Assembly (NCBI RefSeq): GCF_015207875.1
Contig: NZ_JADEVZ010000059.1
Span: 1-32,817, forward strand
Direction of reading: 5' to 3'
Length of the DNA stretch: 32,817 nt
Source: Dolichospermum sp. LEGE 00240
GTDB taxonomy: Bacteria; Cyanobacteriota; Cyanobacteriia; Cyanobacteriales; Nostocaceae
Position numbers and translations under genes: made by a program. This document shows, piece by piece, positions 15,783-23,289 of this stretch (position 1 is the stretch's first letter; each line of letters begins with the position of its first letter). Under the pieces are notes generated by a model. It was not told where the DNA came from. It saw nothing but the letters and a program-made list of their open reading frames with translations, and made no database searches.

Positions 15783-16745
15783 TCAACTCCCTGGTAGTAA
15801 TCCCTGAATTTCACTAAATCTGCTTAATAATTCTGATGTGTCAACTAGAGAAATTGGACTTAGAAAGCTTGTCTCACCACTGACAACTTGACGATATTGC
15901 TCTATATCATGGTAGGAAAATTGAAAGTTCTGAAATTTGACTTTCCCATAACCTCTTGAGCCATGTCCCCCCAAAGCGTCATCTTCTAAAATGGCAACAG
16001 CGATCGCTAAATTCTTTAAATCCTCAATTGCTTGAATAGTATCCTCTATTGTGTAAACTAACTCAAAACGAAACTCAGAACCTGCTGGTACTCGTTCTAC
16101 TTGTCTTGGATTAGCTGCTGCTGTAATTCGATCCAAGCCATTTTCAAACTTCCACTCGGTCATATATAACCCAGTGTCAATTTTTTTCAGCTTTTCCGCT
16201 GAGGTTGTTAAAAGATGACTATCACGAACAATTAATCGGGCAGGTGCATTACGACCTTTAGCTTTTAAACATTCAACACCTTCTATATTTTTGCTATTTC
16301 CAGTAGCCTCTAAATTCTGGCTTCTCACAATATCAGAGGGAATCCAACAACTAACTCCAGTCGAACCAAATAATCTACTAATATGGCAAGTTCGAGCGCC
16401 TTCAAAAGCAATAAACTGTTCTCGTCCAACTTCTGTAAACCCACTCTCCAAATCATCACTTTCGTAACGATAAGTATCACGGCTGCCCTTACGGTTTAAA
16501 GGTTTATTAGGAAGCAAGCGTTCCAAAATTGAACGTAGTTTGCCCTTGATAGATGATCCTGGTAAGTAAGGATGTCTAGTAATTGGGTCACGAACTACGG
16601 GTTTATCCAGTCCACCAATGTTGAGATTTTCTCCACCTCCGCCAATATGAAGACCAGTTTCTACAAGAAGTGTGCTTGTGAGACGTAATTTGCCAAGTAA
16701 TGGTTTTTGTTGATTATGTTGATTATTATTTATTGCTGTAGTCAC
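15783..16745 (-). CDS. csm3: Csm3, backbone RNase of the Csm complex
   Basis: Repeating backbone subunit that cuts target RNA every six nucleotides. VETGLHIGGGGENLNIGGLD (28-47) is followed by KPVVRDPITRHPYLPGSSIK-GK. The Asp equivalent to the catalytic D33 of the Streptococcus enzyme is D47, so target-RNA cleavage should be intact. RVPAGSEFRFELVYTIED and GGHGSRGYGKVKF in the C-terminal half are typical. The GTG start overlaps the TGA of csm2 (GTGA) with a good AGGAGGA ribosome site. Confidence 0.94.
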   Translation of the reverse strand: MTTAINNNQHNQQKPLLGKLRLTSTLLVETGLHIGGGGENLNIGGLDKPVVRDPITRHPYLPGSSIKGKLRSILERLLPNKPLNRKGSRDTYRYESDDLESGFTEVGREQFIAFEGARTCHISRLFGSTGVSCWIPSDIVRSQNLEATGNSKNIEGVECLKAKGRNAPARLIVRDSHLLTTSAEKLKKIDTGLYMTEWKFENGLDRITAAANPRQVERVPAGSEFRFELVYTIEDTIQAIEDLKNLAIAVAILEDDALGGHGSRGYGKVKFQNFQFSYHDIEQYRQVVSGETSFLSPISLVDTSELLSRFSEIQGLLPGS

Positions 16746-17236
16746 TGTTCTCTTCCTCCTGATGCTTTGTGATAAGCAATAATTGATTCAATTAGCTGGA
16801 CAAATCTCTTGAAATTGTCTGGATCATCTTCAACTTTTTTAATTGCTGCTTCTAAAACTTGTTGAAGTGAATCCATCGAACCAGGTTGGCGAGCAGCAGC
16901 ATAAGCAAGCTTGGGTCGTAGAAGTATTAATTCTGACTTTATTTCTTCAGTGAAACCTTTATCAGCTAGTTGAGCTTTAAGGCGATTCACAGCATCTAGA
17001 AACTTTCGGATCTGCGTGGTTTTTAACTTTTTAGAAAGTTCTCTTCCAAGTTCCTCAGAGTCTTCTACTAAATCACGAGTCTTGTATTCTTTTAAAGCAC
17101 TAAGTTTGTCAATTTTTTTAACCATCCTTGTACTGATATTTTCATTTATTTGTGGCTCAAAACTAGCCTGAGAGGTTATTATTTTTTTTGGAACAGGCTT
17201 TGACTGTAAATTTTGTCCATCGTCTTGCTTATTCAT
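16742..17236 (-). CDS. csm2: Csm2, small subunit of the Csm complex
   Basis: A 164-aa protein whose C-terminal ~95 residues are the all-helical Csm2 domain: LKTTQIRKFLDAVNRLK, LILLRPKLAYAAARQPGSMD and RFVQLIESIIAYHK. The first ~65 residues are a polar, Lys/Gln-rich extension that looks disordered and makes the protein longer than many Csm2 proteins. It lies five bases after cas10. Presence of Csm2 rather than Cmr5 is one reason to call the system III-A. Confidence 0.9.
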   Translation of the reverse strand: MNKQDDGQNLQSKPVPKKIITSQASFEPQINENISTRMVKKIDKLSALKEYKTRDLVEDSEELGRELSKKLKTTQIRKFLDAVNRLKAQLADKGFTEEIKSELILLRPKLAYAAARQPGSMDSLQQVLEAAIKKVEDDPDNFKRFVQLIESIIAYHKASGGREQ

Positions 17237-17241
17237 ATATT

Positions 17242-19515
17242 TTATTCACGAGTAAGTAATTCAATCCAAGTGGCGATCGCCCGAAAATAAGGCGCATTAT
17301 ATGGACTCATAAAAGACCGCCGAATAGGTGCAAAATCTTCATGATTCCGTAACTTTGGAGGTAATCTTGACATAGCATAAGCTAATTTTGGTAAATGGAG
17401 AAAATACTTAATATCATTAATATCATTTTTTTGCTCTTCCTTTGCTTCCTTTAATGCTAATTCCTGAACTTCAGCAGTTACCAAAAGGTTACGAATGAAG
17501 CTTTCAGAATAATCTAAATCAGGATGATTTAACAATTTATCGACAAAAGGTAAAATTCCAAATAACTCTATTTGTTCAGTTTTATTAATGTATGATTTAC
17601 ATTCTGAAATAACTTGAATATCAGATGGTGATACATTGGTTCTTCCTATCCACTCATCCCATTTAAAAACTTCTCCAAATAAACCTAAGCTATCTTTATC
17701 ATTTGCTTTTGCCTCATTTTCAGATGCACCTGAATCATCCGCAGATTGATAAAGAGGATATTTCACATCATTAATACTGATACCTCCTGAAAGTGTAATA
17801 TCTGAATTATGCCCTGTATAAGCTCGGAAAGATTGGTAAATATCAAAAGCAAATTCAACTAACTCATTCCAAGAACCACTGACAAATAAATCATCACCAC
17901 CTGCATAAATAAATAAAAGATTGAGTCGAGAATATGCTTCACCATTAGATTCAGAAGTTAAATATTTGGCATTTTTAGGTAATTGTCTATTCTTCGCTAA
18001 ACTATTCAGATATGCTTTGAAGAAATAACTCATCTGACGTGACAATCCTGCAAGTCTTGGTAAAGTATGATTATCACCCAACCCCTTAGCAAATATTTTT
18101 CCTAAATTGTCTACATCCATTCGCAAATAGCCAACTTTTTTGATTCCTGTTGATTTTTTTGCTAATTCATGAGCGCGGATAAAATTTCCCGGATTTTCAC
18201 AACTTTCTTTACCATAGTTACCTAATAAAAGCGGTACGGAATTAGAAGAATAGTAGTCTTTTATGTTCCAGTTATTGATTAAAAACAGTGTTTCATCATT
18301 CTGAATCTTTTGTTTTGGTGCTTCCTCCAAAAGAAAGTAATGAAAACCACCTTGAAGAGAAAGTTGATATTGCTTCTTTGGTATATCATCACAACGAGAA
18401 CGTACAACAGCTTTAGTTTTAAATAATTGACTTCCTAGCTGGAACATTTGACGGCAAGTTGGACAGGCCAAAACAGAATCATCCTCTTCAGTATTTAACT
18501 GTTTTAAATCTGTTGTATCATCTCTGTGGCAAACACGACAGCGATCACCAAAACTATCACGCAATGCAAGTAAATCATTTATTTGTGTATCAAACTTACG
18601 CATTTTTTGCTGATTGAGTTGCTGAATTACTTGATTCCAATGACATGAAAATTTGTTAGTTGCTACATCACTAATATGAAAACTTTGACAGTCGAGAGCT
18701 AAAAATATTTTGCTCTGAAACTTATCTTTCAGCCACTTATTAAATTTACACTGAATTTCTTTAACCTTATCCTCTGTTTTCTTAGTAGCCGCAGCTAGTA
18801 AGTACAAATTACCCCCACCTGCATAGATAATACTGGTGCGTGGTAAGTCTAATTCTTCTAGTAATTGTTGTACTACTTCTTCTGTAACTAACTCTAAATA
18901 AAAACTTCTAGCGCGAAGTGATTTTAATGCACCATCAGAAGAAATCGTATAAATAAATTTTTGTATTCCTGATAAATCACCAGCAATTAAACTAATTTCT
19001 TCAGCAGGATTGTTAATTAAAGCTGTTGCAACTGCGGCTGTAGTTCTTGTCATATCTACCAAGGCTATATTAGATTCACCAAAGCTGAGACATGAACCAA
19101 ATTTTTCTAATATCAACATCAATAAAGAAAGATTTTCTAAATTATCTTTGAGATATTCTGAAAGTTCTTGATTAATCTTTTCTTTAAAATCTTTCTGTTC
19201 TGTTTCGCTAGGCTCACGATTTAATGGATAAGGAATATCAGGATATTCTTTATTATCATTGTCAATTGCCATTAATTTGTTGTAATGAATTTTTGATGAT
19301 TCTTTTTTAGGTTCATCAGATAAATTCACATTATCAAATAACAAGCGCAATATTCCAACTTCTGTATTTTCTTTCCAACCTAAAATAAACTTAGCTCTTT
19401 TAACCTCTGGATATTCATTACCCTGAAAAGTATAATCAAATTTAGCCCATTTAGCCAAAGCTGCGATCGCTTGTTGAAAAACCTGTAATGCAACCTTTTC
19501 AGAACTTGTCATCAT
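17242..19515 (-). CDS. cas10: Cas10/Csm1, cyclic oligoadenylate synthase without HD domain
   Basis: Signature subunit of type III. The first Palm domain spans about 175-275 (LIAGDLSGIQKFIYTISSDG; YAGGGNLYLLA). A zinc knuckle follows with C326/C329 and C351/C354. The second Palm has GYLRMDVDNLGKIF (D467, D469) and FIYAGGDDLF with GGDD at 539-542, the cyclase site that makes cOA from ATP. The N-terminal ~130 residues do not show the HD-nuclease signature (no LLHDIGK-like segment, no HD dipeptide), so the ssDNase activity is probably missing. The start codon overlaps the stop of csx3-AAA by one base (TAATG). At 757 aa it is normal to slightly short, consistent with loss of HD. Confidence 0.94.
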   Translation of the reverse strand: MMTSSEKVALQVFQQAIAALAKWAKFDYTFQGNEYPEVKRAKFILGWKENTEVGILRLLFDNVNLSDEPKKESSKIHYNKLMAIDNDNKEYPDIPYPLNREPSETEQKDFKEKINQELSEYLKDNLENLSLLMLILEKFGSCLSFGESNIALVDMTRTTAAVATALINNPAEEISLIAGDLSGIQKFIYTISSDGALKSLRARSFYLELVTEEVVQQLLEELDLPRTSIIYAGGGNLYLLAAATKKTEDKVKEIQCKFNKWLKDKFQSKIFLALDCQSFHISDVATNKFSCHWNQVIQQLNQQKMRKFDTQINDLLALRDSFGDRCRVCHRDDTTDLKQLNTEEDDSVLACPTCRQMFQLGSQLFKTKAVVRSRCDDIPKKQYQLSLQGGFHYFLLEEAPKQKIQNDETLFLINNWNIKDYYSSNSVPLLLGNYGKESCENPGNFIRAHELAKKSTGIKKVGYLRMDVDNLGKIFAKGLGDNHTLPRLAGLSRQMSYFFKAYLNSLAKNRQLPKNAKYLTSESNGEAYSRLNLLFIYAGGDDLFVSGSWNELVEFAFDIYQSFRAYTGHNSDITLSGGISINDVKYPLYQSADDSGASENEAKANDKDSLGLFGEVFKWDEWIGRTNVSPSDIQVISECKSYINKTEQIELFGILPFVDKLLNHPDLDYSESFIRNLLVTAEVQELALKEAKEEQKNDINDIKYFLHLPKLAYAMSRLPPKLRNHEDFAPIRRSFMSPYNAPYFRAIATWIELLTRE

Positions 19516-20441
19516 TAAAACTCCCTACCACTAGACAACCCCACCAAAACCCCAGCCAAAGCCCGAATCATCGGACGCACAGAAACATCCTCCCCCCGTT
19601 TCAAGCAATGCACACTACCCCTCAAAATCGGCGTTTCCTGGGAAATCACATCTTCCACACCCTCATAATCACTGTGAACAATGGCCACCACCGACAAACC
19701 CAGCGATTCACATAGTTCTTCCCAAAGTGCAATCTCACTTTCATCCTTCACCAAAATCACCCCATGAGTCGCTTCCCCCATAATCAAACGGTTAGCATCA
19801 GAAATTTTGCCACCGACATCAAACACAAGTATTGGTGTATTGATACCCCTGACTTGCTGTGCCTTCAGTTGTCCAAATTCCGGGGTAAAACTCGCCTTGT
19901 ACTGTGTTTTTAACCTATTTGCTAAATCTGCGTCCCGTCGTGCCGTTTCCCCATACCAAGAACCATCCCCATCTGGACAACCAGAGATAAAATAGGATTC
20001 CGGTGCATTGGGAATCTGTAACAACGCTTGTTTTAGACCTTCCCGGAAACAGGTCTTTCCCGTGTTTGCAAACCCACAAATCACCAATTTAATACTTGAC
20101 TGCTGCTGTATCTGCACCACATCCAAAATATCCCCGACTTGATAATCAGGATGGTTACTAATGGTGACTACGTACCTATCCAGCCCCTTATCGCCAATCT
20201 TAGGATCAAAAAGGGCAATGACATCATACAACTTAGATAATTTATCAGCCAAAACCTGACTCACCAGTACCGATATCCGACCGTTGATTTTAATCAGCGA
20301 ACCCCCCGGTAATTCCCCAGAAACAATCATTTGATTCAATCTGGTAACTGCATCACAGACAATTTTATCACCTGTGGTCAGGGTACTGCCAAATCCTACC
20401 TTTAAAATGTCACCTTCTAGACTGATATGGTAATTACTCAT
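19515..20441 (-). CDS. Csx3-AAA fusion protein
   Basis: Residues 1-106 (from the ATG at 20441) are a Csx3 domain: ISLEGDILKVGFG, SGELPGGSLIKINGRISV, VIALFDPKIG and SNHPDYQVGDIL. Residues ~117-309 are a P-loop ATPase-like domain with GFANTGKT at 123-130, a Walker-B-like PILVFDVGG (203-211) and VRPMIRALAGVLVGLSS at the end. Csx3 (Crn3) is a ring nuclease that cleaves cA4. Compared with the stand-alone Csx3 just upstream, two His positions are changed (D66 for His, K70 for His), while D79 and H97 remain; this domain may bind rather than cleave, or act in mixed oligomers. It overlaps cas10 by one base and is strongly co-expressed with it. Csx3-AAA fusions are known; the AAA substrate is not. Confidence 0.87.
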   Translation of the reverse strand: MSNYHISLEGDILKVGFGSTLTTGDKIVCDAVTRLNQMIVSGELPGGSLIKINGRISVLVSQVLADKLSKLYDVIALFDPKIGDKGLDRYVVTISNHPDYQVGDILDVVQIQQQSSIKLVICGFANTGKTCFREGLKQALLQIPNAPESYFISGCPDGDGSWYGETARRDADLANRLKTQYKASFTPEFGQLKAQQVRGINTPILVFDVGGKISDANRLIMGEATHGVILVKDESEIALWEELCESLGLSVVAIVHSDYEGVEDVISQETPILRGSVHCLKRGEDVSVRPMIRALAGVLVGLSSGREF

Positions 20442-20503
20442 GGAACAGCAGTGGATTATAAAATAATTAAAACATGACTCAAGTAATTTCCTCAAGCAAA
20501 ACT

Positions 20504-20809
20504 TCAATCAATTAGATATCCCAGTTTATATGCCGGATTGTGTGTGATGCAAATCACGTATTTACCTAATTTTGGATCAAAAAAACCAATTGCTCCGTAA
20601 ATATGGGCTAATTTATGTGCCAACACAAAAGCCGCAGGGATAGAAACGGGTCCATTAATCCTTAGCAGTTGTCCTCCTGTTAATTCCCCCGACTGTGCCA
20701 TTTGCTCTAACTTAGTGGCAGCATCTTGGACAATTTGGTCATTTTTAGCAGGTTCACCAAAACTCAACCGTAAAATATTGTCCTTGAACTCAATGTTGTA
20801 AGTAGTCAT
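20504..20809 (-). CDS. csx3: Csx3 (Crn3) cA4 ring nuclease
   Basis: A 101-aa stand-alone Csx3: NIEFKDNILRLSFGE, SGELTGGQLLRINGPVSIPA, LAHKLAHIYGAIGFFDPKLG and ITHNPAYKLGYLI. H65, H69, D78 and H90 fall in the conserved positions of the family, so catalysis is likely kept. It would hydrolyse cyclic tetra-adenylate and switch off the CARF effectors. I start it at the ATG at 20809; upstream codons to 20845 are open but lack family similarity. It is the first gene of the type III operon, 62 nt before csx3-AAA, its paralogue. Confidence 0.88.
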   Translation of the reverse strand: MTTYNIEFKDNILRLSFGEPAKNDQIVQDAATKLEQMAQSGELTGGQLLRINGPVSIPAAFVLAHKLAHIYGAIGFFDPKLGKYVICITHNPAYKLGYLID

Positions 20810-21190
20810 TACCTTTACTGATTCACTGACTGTTATATCATACATGGCATTGGAAGCAGCCTATTCCAGATTAGTCTATGCTGGAAGTACAAACTTCAGG
20901 TCATTGGAAATCGCTGGTACAAAAACAAAATCCGCCTGTATGGACTAAGGCAAAAGCAAAGATCAGTAATTGGACAAAAATATTTACAGTTATTGCAAGG
21001 GAAGGGAAGCAATCACAACCCTGGCTATCGCTTGATTTCACTTCGTTCCATAGTGCTAACGCCACGCTTACGCAATAACATTGTGCAATTAATTCTGTTT
21101 AACTGCTAATTAAACCCACGCAGGTGGGTTTTACCCCTGTAGACGCGGTTTCCAACCGCCCTTTTTCCCACACAAGTAACTTTACTGCAA
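20810..21190. promoter_or_regulatory. Divergent promoter region, csx3 operon / WYL regulator
   Basis: About 380 nt separate the two divergent starts and must hold both promoters. The right part contains hairpins of the Nostoc-type interspersed repeat: AAACCCACGCAGGTGGGTTT at 21112-21131 and GCGGTTTCCAACCGC at 21145-21159. No clear -10/-35 pair or operator could be fixed by eye. A divergent regulator next to its target operon suggests its operator lies here. Confidence 0.5.
21145..21166 (+). terminator. Terminator-like hairpin in front of the WYL regulator
   Basis: GCGGTT-TCC-AACCGC forms a 6-bp stem with a 3-nt loop, followed within two bases by TTTTT. It lies only 25 nt before the GTG of the regulator, so it could attenuate its mRNA or stop transcripts arriving from the left. 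It is also part of a widespread repeat, so it may have no function here. Confidence 0.4.
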
Positions 21191-22522
21191 GTGTCTGAGC
21201 AAACTTTTTCTGATGTCCCCCAAGTAGAACTGTTGCAATGGTTAGCACGCGGTTCTCTCAAACAAAACCTCCTCCGTGCCATTCGGTTGTGGGTGTGGTT
21301 ACGTTCCTTGTATGGAGAAGATCAAGATCATGTATTCTTAGAGGATGGTTTTACCTTGGCAGATTGGAAAACCGCTTTCTTTAGTTCGACACACCCCAAA
21401 GGAGAAACAATTCCCGATTTCCATGACTCTAACTGTCATTGTGCAAAAACTACTGCCGAATGGTTGTTTGATGATAAAACTGGATTGAATCAGGAAACAT
21501 GGAAACACTCTTTATTATCTCATGTTAATATCTCTAATTTAGATGAAATTCTCCAAAAACGATTATTTGGGGTAACTCGTCGTTCTTTACAAGCAGATTT
21601 ACAAATTTTAGAAGAATTAGGTTGGTTAGAAAATCGAGAGCAAAAATATCATCGAGTTCAATATTTACCTTCTCGTCCTATTACTACTAAACCTAATAAT
21701 CATGAATTAAATTTCCTGAATCAAGAAGATTTAGCAGAAATCGCTGAGAATATGTCGCAAAAAATTGGTGGCGTGCAGCGGTTTTTTTTGAAACTAGACT
21801 ATGTGGTAACTGCTGTAGACGAAGTTGGAAATTGGCAATATGAACTGCGAAAACTTTGGTCACAAAGTCCAGTCCCACCAATTAAGTTAATTTATAATAG
21901 TGCTAGATTAGGAGAATCTAACAAATGTTTGGTTTATCCTGTTTGCATTTATTATGTACAACGTGCAGTGTATTTATGTGCCTTTGGGGAAAGTCCTGAT
22001 AGAAAAACAGATTGGTATAATTTTCGGTTGGATAGAATCGAGAACATCACGCCAATTGAATGGACAAATCCTAGGATTCCTAAAAACTTACAACAAAGGT
22101 ATCACCAAAGAAATTTACCAAGTCCAGAAGAAATAGAATTGCAAATGGATAAGGCACTAGGATTTGATTTTTATTTAGAATCTCGACTAATGCTGCTACG
22201 ATTTGAACGAGATTATCATGACCGCTACATTCGGGATACCTCTCGCCATGAAACTTTTAAATTGATTAGCTATCAAAAAGCGAAAAGTTTGATTCAAAGT
22301 TCTGTAGTTAATTCAGAACACAAGGCAGAATTATTAAAGGTTCTCGCTAATCGTTCCCCAAAGGATGCTTATTACAGTCTTCAGTACCGACATGGGGATC
22401 ATAATGTAACTATGCGGTTAAGAGCTTGGCGACCAAGGGTAGAAATTCTCTCACCTTATGATTTAAGACAGAAAGTTACAGCCGATATTGTCAAGGAAAT
22501 AGGACTTTATCAGAATAATTAG
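21191..22522 (+). CDS. WYL-domain CRISPR regulator (TIGR03985-like)
   Basis: A 443-aa protein with a helical N-terminus (LLQWLARGSLKQNLLRAIRL), a winged-helix-like segment around 145-180 (LFGVTRRSLQADLQILEELG) and a WYL-type region (CIYYVQRAVYLCAFGE ... WYNFRLDRIENITPIEW, about 245-300). This pattern fits the TIGR03985 family found next to cyanobacterial CRISPR loci. WYL proteins are mostly transcription factors that sense nucleic-acid or nucleotide ligands, and one represses a CRISPR-Cas operon in Synechocystis. Here it diverges from the type III operon and is its probable regulator. The GTG start is the first in frame. Direction of control (repress or activate) is unknown. Confidence 0.85.
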   Translation: MSEQTFSDVPQVELLQWLARGSLKQNLLRAIRLWVWLRSLYGEDQDHVFLEDGFTLADWKTAFFSSTHPKGETIPDFHDSNCHCAKTTAEWLFDDKTGLNQETWKHSLLSHVNISNLDEILQKRLFGVTRRSLQADLQILEELGWLENREQKYHRVQYLPSRPITTKPNNHELNFLNQEDLAEIAENMSQKIGGVQRFFLKLDYVVTAVDEVGNWQYELRKLWSQSPVPPIKLIYNSARLGESNKCLVYPVCIYYVQRAVYLCAFGESPDRKTDWYNFRLDRIENITPIEWTNPRIPKNLQQRYHQRNLPSPEEIELQMDKALGFDFYLESRLMLLRFERDYHDRYIRDTSRHETFKLISYQKAKSLIQSSVVNSEHKAELLKVLANRSPKDAYYSLQYRHGDHNVTMRLRAWRPRVEILSPYDLRQKVTADIVKEIGLYQNN

Positions 22523-22583
22523 CTAATTTAAGGCTTTACTATTTGCAATACATTAACTATTGACAAGTAACTTGGTGACGTAC

Positions 22584-22889
22584 TCCACACACTCCCTTTC
22601 AGGTGAGTGTGGGCTTCTCAGTGACTCCTCTATGAGGACATTAACTGAGCTTTAAGACCGTGCGCCCCACGGTTCTTTGGTTTTGAGATTTGTTTTTTGT
22701 TTTGTAGGCTGCATTTCTGCATTTAATTGGACTACACCTACTTTTTTATAATAACATAAAATCAATATTTTGTTCGTTTCGTCGCTGTAGCCTTCTTTGT
22801 TTTCGCTACGCTCAAATACAATTTGGGCTACGCAACTCAACTCACGCGCATTCATCCCACGCTCCTAAGAGTGAGACGTGGGGCTTCTG
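22584..22889 (-). mobile_element. IS200/IS605-like remnant
   Basis: Both ends carry a subterminal hairpin followed by GGGCTTCT: CACACTC...GAGTGTG at 22588-22611 and CCCACG...CGTGGG at 22856-22882. Paired hairpin ends without terminal inverted repeats are typical of IS200/IS605-type elements. No TnpA or TnpB domain is present. Only the 67-codon frame at 22652-22855 remains, so this is a relic or a non-autonomous derivative. Confidence 0.45.
22652..22855 (-). CDS. Small hypothetical protein within the IS-like remnant
   Basis: 67 codons, starting at an ATG directly inside the right-hand hairpin (MNARELSCVAQIVFERSENK ... LILCYYKKVGVVQLNAEMQP). Composition is protein-like at the start, but part of the DNA is made of common cyanobacterial repeat words (CGTAGCGAAAAC). 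I do not recognise a family. It may be a remnant of an element-encoded protein or a chance frame. Confidence 0.25.
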   Translation of the reverse strand: MNARELSCVAQIVFERSENKEGYSDETNKILILCYYKKVGVVQLNAEMQPTKQKTNLKTKEPWGARS

Positions 22890-22913
22890 CTGATTAAGCT
22901 AAATTTTACACTT

Positions 22914-23018
22914 ATAAGCTGTTGTGCATTTAGTTTGTATAATTCTAGCGGGCAAGATGCCCGCACTACAAAGTTCAAGTAAATTATGGTTATCAAATTT
23001 AGCTGCGTAACAGCTTAT
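22914..23018. mobile_element. 105-bp MITE beside the CRISPR leader
   Basis: Ends are inverted: ATAAGCTGTTGTGCA on the left against ATAAGCTGTTACGCA read inward from the right, 13 of 15 matching. The centre holds a GCGGGCAAGATGCCCGC hairpin. No ORF. It ends ten bases before the leader hairpin of the mini-array and may have replaced distal leader sequence. Confidence 0.6.
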
Positions 23019-23027
23019 CAAGATAAA

Positions 23028-23080
23028 TTTGGCAGACCTAGAGCGGGGTCAAAAACCCTGGAGATTTGCCAAACCGCCAG
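23028..23080 (+). promoter_or_regulatory. Candidate CRISPR leader with hairpin
   Basis: TTTGGCA (23028-23034) and TGCCAAA (23067-23073) can pair around a 32-nt loop rich in G and A, and the first repeat starts seven bases later. The position just before the first intact repeat, with the degenerate repeat at the far end, fits a leader. Transcription would run rightward. No promoter boxes were identified. Confidence 0.5.
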
Positions 23081-23170
23081 GTTTCCACTTATCTAATCCC
23101 CGCAAGGGGACTGAAACATTTTCCAGAAAGTTGCTAGATTGGTGTTTTCTCCTAGGTTTCCACTTATCTA
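23081..23170 (+). CRISPR. Mini CRISPR array: one spacer, last repeat degenerate
   Basis: Repeat 1 at 23081-23117 (37 nt, GTTTCCACTTATCTA ... GGGGACTGAAAC), spacer at 23118-23155 (38 nt, AT-rich), then a terminal repeat at 23156-23170 that keeps only the first 15 nt before diverging. A degenerate last repeat is usual at the leader-distal end. Repeat 1 is identical to the orphan at 378-414. The array lies 560 nt beyond the WYL regulator and could supply the type III complex with a single crRNA. The protospacer is unknown. Confidence 0.85.
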
Positions 23171-23289
23171 GAGGAAGAATCGGCCCCAACTAGAAAATGA
23201 GACGATAGCGAAGCGCTCCGTCGGAATCGCTAGTAGACTAGAAAATCTGCTAGGTCCGGGGAGGCGATCGCTGTCCAAATTACCCATTA

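Noticed and set aside
23171-23289. Further CRISPR repeats after the mini-array
   Set aside because: No copy of the repeat beyond the 15-nt remnant; ACTAGAAAAT recurs twice but is too short and unlike the repeat.
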